Assembly: GCF_003573695.1 (NCBI RefSeq)
Contig: NC_039362.1
Coordinates: 195,893,084-195,957,083, forward strand
Direction: 5' to 3'
Length of the DNA: 64,000 nt
From: Papaver somniferum
Lineage: Eukaryota > Streptophyta > Magnoliopsida > Ranunculales > Papaveraceae
Each line of letters starts with the position of its first letter. Position 1 is the first letter of the stretch. The translations under genes and the position numbers were made by a program. This document shows, piece after piece, positions 45,196 to 55,715 of this stretch. The notes below the pieces were generated by a model, which made no database searches, was not told the DNA's origin, and saw only the letters and a list, made by a program, of their open reading frames with translations.

Positions 45196-45921
45196 AGATA
45201 TTCCAAAGATTTTTTTTTTTAATATAAACAAGGAACCTTTTCATTAATGAAAATTCGAAGTTACAATGAGTTTAAGATCGAAAATAAGAGAATACAAAGC
45301 AAGAACATACCGTAAAAGTACAATATCGAGAAATCCGTCAAGAGAAAGAGAAGGATTACCGGAGTAAGACAAATACAAGTATGAAAAAGATCCGATTAAA
45401 TCGGAAGAAGGATAGTTTTTCACGGAATTAACTTCCGACCATTTAGTTTGTTTTTCTTCTATAGGAAGATGTGCTCCCAAAGTAGGAGTTAATTTCTCAA
45501 ATCTCTTGTAACTAGTGATGAAGCTTTCGTCGTCAAAAGGACCACCTATGGATATTCCGTCACCGGATAAGTTGATGATGAAGATTCCGTCGCCGGAGAC
45601 AACCAAGGTGAAGATTTCGTCGTTGGAGAGCATCACTATTGATCTTAAAAACCAACCCAATAACCAAGAATCGCCATTAAAACGAATATAAACCTCAAAA
45701 GAGTAGATAAAACCACCATAATGGTGTAGATAAGTAGAAAACATAATAAAAACTAAACTAAACTGATAGCTAACCTAGAAAACAAGGAATAATGAAGAAA
45801 TCTACTCAGATCTAGTCCAAAGATGGACTAGATCTGAGCAGAGAAGGGTTGTTCTTGATGGTGTTGTTGGAGAAGAATGAGTGGGATAGAGAGGAGGAGA
45901 GAGAAAGGAGATATTCCAAAG
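45196..45921 (-). mobile_element. Poly(A) retroposon with 13-bp target duplication
   Basis: AGATATTCCAAAG occurs at 45196-45208 and 45909-45921. Right after the left copy is a run of about 12 T (poly-A on the minus strand), so the ~700-bp insert is a minus-strand retroposed copy. Its 3' end on the minus strand reads TTTTCATTAATGAAAAGG before the tail, as in plant LINEs or SINE-like elements. An ORF of 166 codons (45744-45244) lies inside, encoding DGIFIINLSGDGISIGGP-like repeats and no known domain. It could be a LINE-derived short element or a retroposed transcript. Confidence 0.75.
45805..45838. repeat. Perfect hairpin, 15-bp arms
   Basis: CTCAGATCTAGTCCA, 4-base loop, TGGACTAGATCTGAG, inside the retroposon near its 5' end. 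Confidence 0.9.
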
Positions 45922-47929
45922 TTAGTGTCAAGTTGAATGACTTTCAAATTGAGTTATTTACACTTTTTCCATCGCATGTCCAAGATTATACAAGATAGCT
46001 TAGAAACAAATTTAGAGGGCCAATCTAAGTTGTGTTTCCCATTATCCCAAATAGTATCCAATGTTGTGGTTGATGCGGTTTCTAAATTTGATCGTCCCTC
46101 TAGTGATAACATACCAGAATGGGAGATGTCATTCTCATGAAAATTAGAACTTGGAAGGAGGCCCCTTTTCCCCAAAACTTAACCAAACACTCTTTTATCT
46201 GAAGGAGAGTTGGAAAATCATCATTTTCCGACACATGATCTGTCGCCTAAGACATTCATTGTAAATTTAAAATTGAAAAATATTTTTGGGCGTAAGACGA
46301 GTTAGCTTAGTTTTTTTGTTACTACACCTTTACTCTCACCCATTTTGAAAGGGATATAATGTTAAAACACTTTATCACATTGTGTTTGCCATATTGAAAA
46401 TCATATTAGTTGAATTCAATCGGGTTCCACAACTCCTAATGACTTTTTATTTCTCTAGTAACCCTAATTCATCCCACATTATGGTAAATGAATTTTATTC
46501 CTCATCTGGCCGATAGGAAATTCATAATCTCTCCACCATATTCCCACCTCAAATCAAGCTAAAAATATTGACCATCTCGATCGACTCTGGGGTTGTTGAT
46601 ACTCTATAATGACAACATTATTCGTTAGGTATATGCACATCCATGAACGTATAGGTTTTCTTATCGAACCCAACCAATTATCATGACATCGACCCCATCT
46701 GGAAGTATATCTAGTTACTACCCATGATTTCTGTTTTCATTTACAAACAAAAATTTGCCTCGTGCTTTTCGCTTTAATTTTCAGCGACTATTCACTGCAA
46801 AATCTGTAACTCCATTATCATTGCATCAGAAGATTATTTTTTCTTATCCAAGAACTTCATCAAACCATTAAGTTCGTTTTCTCACTTCAACATATCATTA
46901 TCCCGTTAAGCGCTCTAAAATTGTGGTGCTAAGGGTTGGGTATCCTCTATACTCCTTTCACCTCACCTCACAATCATTCTCACCCTCTTATGGTGGATAT
47001 GAGAGCATCGATGTTCAATTATTTTCTATGCTTTAACTCTGGATCTAGTTTTTTAATATTGTGAATTCATACTCTTTTGCTAGTAACACCCTTCATTCCC
47101 ACTGATAACATCCTTATCTGTAACCCCCTCACAAACCAACCAGTTTTTCTAAGATAAAGAAATTAGCAATATTTAAAAAAAAAAAAAAACAGGATAGGGT
47201 ACATAAATTCATAATCTTCTAAATAAAGAAGCAGAAACGAACAATAAAAACAAAAATAAAAATTAGTAGAGTACGAGAAATTATATCAACAATCTCATCT
47301 AAAACGTTGCATCAGAAAAAGTTTTTCAGGAGCTTTCAAGTAAATTCCTTGTTATGTTTAAGTATTATTTTTTTACTTAAACACGAAAAAGACCGAAAAC
47401 CATGCGACTGGAGAGAAGGGATATTTTCAACCACCATGTTCTCCAGTAATGGTTGTTGAGGGGTGAATATGATATTGGTTCTACAAGTACTAGCCACAAC
47501 ATACCCAATCCCAACATGTTCTCTTGTATTTCTTTCCCTTATTTATAGATATTCCCAAAACTTCTCCTTCCCATGACATCATGCCACGTGTCTCCAAAAC
47601 CTCTTTATTTAATCTAGTTTTCATTCCCCCTATTATGACCTCTAATCTTCTCTTTAATTCCTTCCTTATCCCCCATAATCCATGGATTCCTCCGTGGGGC
47701 TTGGGATTTAGTCCCCAAGTCCCCATTACACCTCTTATACTTGACCTATTTTAAGAACATATTTGCCTTATTAAATGGTAGTTATTTTTCATGTATCAAC
47801 AACGACGATGATGAAAATGTTGTATAGTCTTCATAATCAATATCATATGTAAACGTGATTAGATTACTAAATGTATTTTTATCCATACTAGCTGCCATGA
47901 CTTCTGGTAGAAGATTCGCTGGCTATATC
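45922..47929. other. AT-rich intergenic, no gene seen
   Basis: Several long A/T runs (for example near 47165-47190) and no ORF with family features. Confidence 0.5.
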
Positions 47930-48691
47930 TTATTCTTTGGGAATAATTTCACATTCCTCCGTAGATAAATCTGACCAGCGAGTCCCTTTGAAGGAAATGT
48001 GACTCACATCATTAACAATATTACTCCGAAGACTAGTAGCGGTATTTGAGCTTTTACTGCAAACTCTTGTTGTAATTTTCTCAATAAATTGGTTAGCATC
48101 TTGTTTAGATATTTTCTTTAGGGATTCAGGTTCAATACTACTTACCTGGATGTTATATGTTGTATTAGAATTTTCATATCTAGTATGATACACCGGAAAT
48201 AACACGTTGTTCACCAGTTTATGAGGAACCAGTGAGTTGGAATATACAACATGATATACATTTGCAATATCTAAAATATTGGTATATCAATCAAGATATT
48301 CACAGTTTATGCCACGAAAAGTCTCTTAGCACCAAATTACTATCTTGAAAGGTAGTTGACTCGGGTTTTTCCACATATTGCATTAAGTTTTCATTTCTAT
48401 ACTCCTGCCTATCACTCTTTCCATTATGTTGTTTTTCAACAATCTTAGTCCTCACAACTTCAGGTCAAGGCTTGTACTTTCCTAAACGATGTCCAATTGA
48501 TTTACAATAGGTGCACAAAGAAGGCAACCTTCTATATGTAAAGTATGACATGAACACAAACCCATTGCTGTCAACTGAAATTTCATCATGCAACTTCTCG
48601 AAGAAAAAATTTCCATAAGAACTCTTGCAAAGGAACCATATGCTCGATTAGGAGTATTGTCATACATCCAGCGCCAATGGTTTTCTTACAC
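47930..48691 (-). pseudogene. LINE ORF1 remnant, C-terminal part (zinc knuckle)
   Basis: Minus strand, near 48670-48480: TPNRAYGSFARVLMEI, then after a frameshift DEISVDSNGFVFMSYFTYRRLPSLCTYCKSIGHRLGKY. This is the end of a DUF4283 domain plus a zf-CCHC_4-type knuckle (C-x2-C-x4-H, final Cys lost) found in ORF1-like proteins of plant L1 LINEs. Downstream, 48214-47930 is an open frame of ~94 codons that may be the variable tail. The N-terminal half lies to the right at 52572-52800, separated by an insertion. Confidence 0.72.
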
Positions 48692-49837
48692 GAAGTAGTA
48701 GAAATTGGTCTCCTCGGCCAAGTAATCGGCGAGTACTCGCTACAAGGTAAATGAACGATGTGATTTCTGAGACCGATTTTGGCGAGTACTCGCCGAGTAA
48801 TCTGCCGAGGAAACCGATTATTATATATAAATCAACCGAGTACTAGGTGAAAAAGCGGGGGTCTAAGAACCACACCCAATATTTCGCTTAGGAATCTGTA
48901 TGGACTAACTTTAATATACTTTCAAGAGAATCAACTAGACAGTCAGATTCAAACTTAAGAAAAGTATATCAAAGAGTTATATCTCTATTTCTCAATTCAA
49001 TCCGCAATCAAAAAAATATGAATTTGCGAGACCGGGTGAATATAAGAAATAACTTGGACGGTATCAAAAACCAATATCCAAGTGTCAATCAATTTAATCA
49101 ACAACCAAAGGTTGGATTCACAATTGATTAAACTTACGCACAACCTGTGATATTTCAATTATATAGAAAATATAATGCGGGAAAGAAATAACACATACAC
49201 CAGAAATTTTGTTAACGAGGAAACCGCAAATGCAGAAAAACCCCGGGACCTAGTCCATATTTGAACACCACACTGTATTAAGACGCTACAGACACTAGCC
49301 TACTCCAAGTTAACTTCAGACTGGAATGTAGTTGATCCCTAACCAATCTCACATTGATCAAGGTCTTGTCGCGTTCCTTACGCCTCTAAATCCCAGCAGG
49401 ACTCTGCGCACTTGATTACCTTAACTGATCTCACCCACAACTAATAGTTGCTACGACCCAAAGTCGAAGACTTGATAAACCAATCTGTCTCACACAGAAA
49501 AATCTATTGAATAGATAAATTTGTCTCTCACAGATATACCTATGAGTTTTGTTTTGTATTTTGATAAATCAAGGTGAACATGAACCAATTGATATATCGG
49601 ACTTATATTCCCGAAGAACATCCTACAAATATCAATCACCTCACAATAATCTTATTCGTATGGTGGCGAAACAAGATATTGTGGAATCACAAACGATGAG
49701 ACGAGGATGTTTGTGACTACTTTTTATCTTTCCTATCGGAGATTAAATCTAGAGCAAATCTTAGAGAAGATAGTACTCAATCACGATAGAAAACAACAAG
49801 ATCAAAATACACTACAGAGAAAATAGTTGGGTCTGCT

Positions 49838-51800
49838 TCACAATCCCAATGAAGTCTTCAAGTCGTTAACCTACAGGGTTTTGGAAAAACCTAACGTTAA
49901 AGGAGAATATACTCTAGTCGCAACTAGTATCACAAAGGAGGTGTGGGGATTAGGTTTCCCAGTTGCTAGAGTTCTCCCTTATATAGTCTTCAAATCAGGG
50001 TTTTCAATCAATGCTACCTTGGTAACAAAGCATTCAACATTCACCGTTAGATGAGAACCTGATTAGACTCAAGCTAATTAATATCTTTCAACCGTTAGAT
50101 CGAACTTAGCTTGTTACACACAAATGAAAAGTGACTTCATTTAGGTATGAGTAACTGTTCCCAAACGTGTACACTTTTTTGGCTCAGCAATAGTTAACCG
50201 AAGTTAGCCATATGAACACTTTCATATCAACCTTATTTATATTAACCATAACTAGTTAAATTGACTCAAATGAAACTAGTTCTAGAGTTGTTCAATTGTT
50301 TATATTCTGATAGAAGTATACAAGATACAATTGAAGCAAAATTGATTTTGATTCACTCGAATCATTTCATGAACATTATAGCCATGGTTTTCAAAAGATT
50401 GCATTCCTTATTATATAAATGTATTAGTTCATGAAAAAGCTGATTTTAGAACATAACCTACTCAAGTATGCAAACGAGTACGCATACCTAAGTGGTCGGA
50501 CTAAGTTTGGGTTCGCCAATATGAGAACGGGTACGCATACCTTTCCAAACTCAGATGAATTTCCTGAAACTGAACTTAGGCTAGTACGCATACGGGTATG
50601 CATACTAAGTTCCCGGACTTTCACTGAACCAACCAGTACGCATACGTGTATGCATACCATGGTTCCCGGACTAGGAATAACTTGCAACAGTTAGCATACA
50701 AGTACGCATAATGTGTTATATCCAATCATGGTTATTAGTTCTAACCTACAGGTACTTTTCGTGGCATAAACTGGTATTAATTATACAAGTACGCATACCG
50801 TACTAATTCACAGTTTAGATATTCACAGTTTATGCCAATGAAGTTTTCAAGTCGTTAACCTACAGGGTTTTGGAAAAAACTTTAGGTTAAAGTAGAATCA
50901 AATCTAGTCACAACTAGTATCACACATGAGGTGTGGGGATTAGGTTTCCCAGTTGCTAGAGTTCTCCCTTATATAGTCTTCAAATCAGGGTTTACAATCA
51001 ATGCTACCTTAGTGACAAAGCATTCAATATTCACCGTTATATGAAAACCTAATTAGACTCAAGCTAATGTCTTTCAACCGTTAGATCGAACTTAGCTTGT
51101 TACACACAAATGAAAAGTGACTTCATTTAGATATGAGTAACCGTACCTAAACGTTTTCACCTTTGTTGTCTCAACAATAGTTAACCGAAGTTAGCCATAT
51201 GAACACTTCATATCAACCTTATTCATCTTAACCATAACTAGTTCAAATGACTCAAACGAAACTAGTTCTAGAGTTTTTCAATTATTTATATTCTCATAAA
51301 AGTATACAAGACATAATTGAAGCAAAATCGATTTTGATTCACTCGAATCAATTCATGAACATTATAGCCATTGTTTGCAAAAGATTGCATTCCTTAATAT
51401 ATAAATGTATTCGTTCATGAACAAACTGACTTTAGAACATAACCCACTCAAGTATACAAACGGGTACGCATACCTAAGTAGCCGGACTTGGACTGTGTTC
51501 GCCATTATGCAAACGGGTACGCATATTTTCGTACACTTCCAAACTTCAGTTGATTCCAGTACGCATACAGGTACGCATACTATAGTACCAAGACTTCAAC
51601 TGACTTCGCCATTACGCGTACATGTATGCATACTCTAGCTCCCGGACTTTACCTGACCTTGCCAGTACGCATACGGGTATGCATACCGTATTCCGGTCTG
51701 TGACCAATCACATATGCAAGTATGCATACTGTGCTTAAATCCAATTATGGTTAAGTGTTCTAAACTCCCATTTCAATCATTGAAACATTCTTAGAAGACG
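49838..51800. repeat. 990-bp internal tandem duplication
   Basis: AATGAAGTCTTCAAGTCGTT near 49850 and its twin near 50838 start two copies that share GGTGTGGGGATTAGGTTTCC (49940 and 50930), the TTATATAGT box, and a cluster of GTACGCATAC words. Many substitutions separate the copies. Confidence 0.85.
50440..51735. repeat. Dispersed GTACGCATAC / GTATGCATAC motif clusters
   Basis: Around 20 copies of GTACGCATAC, GTATGCATAC or GTACGCATA spaced 15-60 bp apart, in two clusters (50470-50800 and 51460-51730), often as close pairs such as AGTACGCATACGGGTATGCATAC (near 50583 and 51666). Confidence 0.8.
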
Positions 51801-52557
51801 ACAATAGCTGTCTCACACAAACTATTAGCTTCAAAGTAATTTTCAAGTGATCGAATGATCAATACGAAACATTCCGAGTCTACATCAAATGACTGTCTCA
51901 CACAAATCATGTAAGATGTTACAAGGCAATTTTCACATGATCATATTTTGACTTTCGTCAAGAATATAAGATGAACTTGGTTAAAGAGAAAGCTTACCAA
52001 CATATTTCAAGAAATATGTAAGCGAGTTAAACTCAGCCCGAAATATCAAATGTGTATAATTGAAGTCTATATAGCTATACGACTTTTGTCTCAAATAGGA
52101 GATAGAGTAGATAGACTTTTGAGTGATAGATGAGTTCAAGTCTCCACATACACTTTGTTGATGAAGTTGCACAAGCTCCCCTTAGTAATTCTTCGTCTTC
52201 AATCGATGAACCCCGTGAAGTCTAATGCTAAACTACACTTTCTATCCTAATCCGAGACTTAGCTATAAGTAGACTAGAAATCAAGACCTATAGTTTTGGA
52301 AACTAAACTTGACAACAAGCTTGAGATAGCAACGCTTGCGAGTTCGACCTAGCAGTGCTCTAACACTAGGTATAAGTCATGACTCATGAGTATTATATAT
52401 AAATTTTTAATAAATAGGTTCCGAGTATGAGTCCGAATTTTGGAGATTTCCAAAGTCCGATCTCATCGCTCATCGCTCCTCGTTACAAGGTACCCACCGA
52501 GTATGACCGAGGAACGTTTTGGACTATTTTGTTTTTACATTATTTGAAATTTTGAAT

Positions 52558-52800
52558 ATGGTTTTCTTACACCAATATTTCAAATTAACGCCATATAGAC
52601 GAGCCCACACTTTAACAAGGATTTGTCTTTGATATTCAGGACTGAAATCCTTAGTCCATCGTTGTAAGTGCATATAAGGTTTCAAAGAGATTTAACCAAT
52701 ATAATGAATCATTAAAACAATATCGCTTGAATTGAAACAAAAGCAAAAGTAACCATTCCCATGAGAATAAATTTCCCAGGAAATGTTGGAAGGTGATACT
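52558..52800 (-). pseudogene. LINE ORF1 remnant, N-terminal part (DUF4283)
   Basis: Minus strand: PYMHLQRWTKDFSPEYQRQILVKVWARLYGVNLKYWCKKT, the core of the DUF4283 domain (RW..DF.P.......VWVR..GLP..YW), with TTTGCTTTTGTTTC-coded residues upstream. It joins the 48.7-kb part once the insertion is removed. Several stops are present. Confidence 0.75.
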
Positions 52801-53260
52801 CTAAGCAACTATTTTCTTATGTATATCTTCAATCTTTATTAGGAAAAATTGAACACCCAACTAAATTATTTTTACATTAATCGACACCTCTAAGATATTC
52901 ATCTTCAGATATCTTATTTGATAAAACATTATTCTTCACAATATGTTTTGGCTTGAGAAAGAAAAACCCCTTGATTTTACGTAGTAGATATCATCTTTGC
53001 ATAGGAGATGGGCTTTTCCGCATGTTCTTGAACTACAGGAGTAGGATTTATCATATTATTAGCAATATAGTCATGGATAGAGGATTTGTATCCTGGTCGA
53101 CTAACAAAACATCTCGATAATCAACAATAAAAGTCATCGAACTTAAAATATCTTCGAGAGAACTCTAGAAAGAATTCTGAAATGTTTAGGCTGGCTTGAT
53201 CAAACTAGGTCATAGTCCTTTGACTGCTCATTTGTTTTCGGTCAAAAAGAAGAACAACAC
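52801..53260. other. AT-rich, nothing recognised
   Basis: No supported gene; possibly further decayed LINE or gypsy sequence. Confidence 0.4.
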
Positions 53261-53264
53261 ACAA

Positions 53265-53415
53265 ATTTGTATGGACTGTCACAAACCCAACACAATAACT
53301 GTTAAGGACAAGTTCCCTATTCCATACATTGTTGAATAATTAGACGAGCTACATAGAACAACAATTCTCTCTAAAATAGATCTTAGGTATAGTTTCCACC
53401 CGATTTGTTGCGATC
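53265..53415 (+). pseudogene. Ty3/gypsy (chromovirus-type) RT fragment
   Basis: Translation gives MDCHKPNTITVKDKFPIPYIVE, a stop, LDELHRTTILSKIDLRYSFH, matching the MCVDYRxLNxxTVKDKFPIPxIDELLDELxGAxxFSKxDLxxGYHQI block of chromoviral RTs. Only ~50 residues survive and no YVDD block follows. Confidence 0.7.
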
Positions 53416-54025
53416 TTCTCCTTTACATTTATTCTTTATACCATAGAACATTCCAAAAACCAACCACATACACCTGCTCCTCCAGAACCCATATAGATTC
53501 ACCCGAGGTTGGATGAATAATTGATGCCTCATTTCTGAAAAGTGATTACAAAATACGGTTCTTCATCATGTTATATTCTTACTCAGAGAATGACCTCATG
53601 AACATCATCGTAGGTTTCAGTTGGACTTCATCAGCCTTGCACTCCGAGGCTATAATACTTCTCTCATTTCTACGATGACTACAACTAAATATCCTCTCCT
53701 CGGTTTTACTCGTGCTGATTGTAAACATCAGGTAAACTTCATTCAGGCTCATGATCTAAAATAAGACCGCATGACGATAGTGACATCATTACAAGGATTT
53801 TCTTTATATCAATACCTCCTCAATCCTCGTGTGCATATACTCGACACGAATAAGTCACCCGGAAAATATCATAGAGAAAAAAAACAAAATCACTATGCAA
53901 GGGTTTGGTCTCTGAACATATCACAGCAACACAATGTATTAGTATTCGTATTTAATAGACACATAACAGAGACCGAAAATGCTACATATTCCAAGACTCC
54001 TTCCACCACTCCCTAGGATTTCCTT
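53416..54025. other. Decayed sequence, no gene recognised
   Basis: Possibly further remains of the gypsy element before it; no block is clear enough to name. Confidence 0.4.
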
Positions 54026-54812
54026 CATAATGCTTTACTTCAATTTGATAACATAATTTCGCATTGTCAATATCTCCTCTAATTTCACCTACTCCATTTG
54101 GCATGGGGAACCTGATGCATTGATGTAGCGTTGATGCTACAGCTTTAATTGCGTGTATCCATGGCCTCCCCAACAGCATGTTATATGGTGATTCTATATC
54201 CACTACGCATAATATCCCTTGTGTTTCGATCTCTCCTAGTGGAATTCACACCACTATTTCTCCTTTAGGTTTTGTTGTGGATTTTCCAAAGCCATGAACA
54301 AGATAAGTTGAACAAGACATTTCTTCATCTTTGAATCCCATTCCTTTGAACGCATGATAGAATATTATATCCACTGAACTTCCTGTATCGAGTAAAAATC
54401 TGTTCAATATCCATTCTTTTAATGGATTTTGTTGTTGTCCCCTTCTCTTTTCGTGTAATAGGTACTGTAATAACCAATGGAGATGTGTGGCTCAAATTTT
54501 CTTTTGGTATTTCTGCTGCCATGAATGTGATTTTTTGCTTTTCCCATTCTTTCAAGGGTGATGTTTTTTCTACCGCCATAACCTTTCTTCCTTCAAAATC
54601 TCGTTTATGTATCCTTCCTTTGATGTTTTCATGGAATTCATTAACCATTGTTTTTCTTATCATATTACACTCCAATCTTTTGTCATCTTCATTGACTCTA
54701 ATCATTTTTCTTTTAACTAGTTCACTGATTTGTTTAATCACTTTCTTGATTTGAACAATCTCAACAACAATCTTCAGTTTTCAATCTCCAGTCCTTGTTT
54801 CTAGCGCCATTA
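54026..54812 (-). pseudogene. Element H, 5' internal piece (protease) in minus orientation
   Basis: Reading leftward from the LTR: primer site complement at 54793-54809 (CTAGCGCCA end), then the linker frame (54741-54325: MIRVNEDDKRLECN, KITFMAAEIPKENL) and protease C-part (54203-54026: MLLGRPWIHAIKAVASTLHQC). The protease active-site stretch is frameshifted near 54400. Similarity to F ends abruptly near 54028; the rest of pol is missing on this side. Confidence 0.85.
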
Positions 54813-55283
54813 TGTAGTTGCAGGAAATCCTACACTACACCCCTCACAAGATTTCATTAACATTCAACTCATTTTTAGATTAACAATCTCAATTTTATTG
54901 ATGAATCTTTAAATAATCTTACAAGAAAAGATAAAGGAATCAAGAATAACCTCTGCTCTAAATTTTCTCTCTCCTATTTACTTGCTTCTCACTCAAAAAA
55001 GATCTTTCTCTTCCTTACAGCTGATCGGCTCTTTATATAGAGCTTTACATAGTGGATGACAGCTAATCTAACCTTTATTTTCGGATTTGTCTTGCGGTAC
55101 TTTCACAAGTTTGCAAATGTTCATTTTCGCAAACTTCCTTATTTTCGTAGGATCGTCACACTTTTCTCATGATTTGGATGATGTCGTTTATTATGTCGTT
55201 TCTGAAGTTGTTCTGCGACACTGTCGTGTTGTGTTGTTAATAATTTCGTTGAAGCATTATTGTTGCGAGATTCTGATCCTACA
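54813..55283 (-). repeat. LTR shared by both parts of element H
   Basis: 471 bp, reverse complement of the B/F family LTR (starts TGTAGTTGCAGG, ends GATCCTACA in plus orientation). It has 5' internal sequence on its left and 3' internal sequence on its right. Confidence 0.92.
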
Positions 55284-55480
55284 TCTTGCCTCTTCTCATA
55301 TCTTCTCTGCGAAGTAGAGAACGATGTGAGAAATGTCGCAGCTATCCATCATTTCATATTCTGTATTTTTCACACGTATCTTTTCTCCCATCTGTTTCTT
55401 GACACGTCTTCTGTAACCGCTGCTTTTCAACCGTTCACGTCTTTTCGTATTAATTGTGTTTATCTTCTCGAAAATCTCCT

Positions 55481-55490
55481 CTATATATAT
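55481..55490 (+). promoter_or_regulatory. TATA box of the antisense gene, element H
   Basis: CTATATATAT lies 226 bp upstream of the ATG at 55716, in a CT-rich leader; same place as in B and F. Confidence 0.6.
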
Positions 55491-55715
55491 TTCTCTTACT
55501 CTCCCTTTTCTTCTTTTTTACTCTCTTTTTCATCTTCTCTGCAACTTCATCTTTTTCTCCTTAAATTCCTCTGCTGTAATTTTTCTTCTATCTTCCTTCT
55601 TCAACCTTATTAATTCTTCGTCCATTCCCATATTGTTTCCTCTGTAGATCTTCACTGTTCGTAATTTTCTTCTTTTTTTATTTTTTACGAATTAATCTTC
55701 CTGCTGGTGTATTCA

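Larger units (their letters stand above)
48848..52365. mobile_element. Solo-LTR-like insertion, 3.5 kb, CTAGG duplication
   Basis: It starts TGAAAAAGCGGGGG, ends GTGCTCTAACA and is flanked by CTAGG (48843-48847; 52366-52370). TG..CA ends plus a 5-bp duplication are LTR-retrotransposon hallmarks. No pol-type coding or primer site found inside, so I read it as a very long solo LTR or a non-coding LTR element. TTATATAGT (near 49979 and 50969) could be promoter boxes on the plus strand. The length is inflated by an internal 990-bp duplication. Confidence 0.75.
48692..52557. mobile_element. Insertion in the LINE ORF1, 15-bp duplication (compound)
   Basis: ATGGTTTTCTTACAC is duplicated at 48677-48691 and 52558-52572. 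Without the nested 3.5-kb insert the element is only ~340 bp (48692-48847 plus 52371-52557) and contains GAGTACTCGCCGAG-type words on both halves. The duplication length fits a SINE-like or other target-primed retroposon; no coding capacity. Confidence 0.7.

Noticed and set aside
45244..45744. Host gene for the 166-codon ORF
   Set aside because: It lies entirely inside a retroposed insert bounded by a 13-bp duplication and poly-A.
48430..48860. CRISPR-like or phage-like spacing of short repeats
   Set aside because: This is plant nuclear DNA; repeats are irregular and belong to retroposon sequence.
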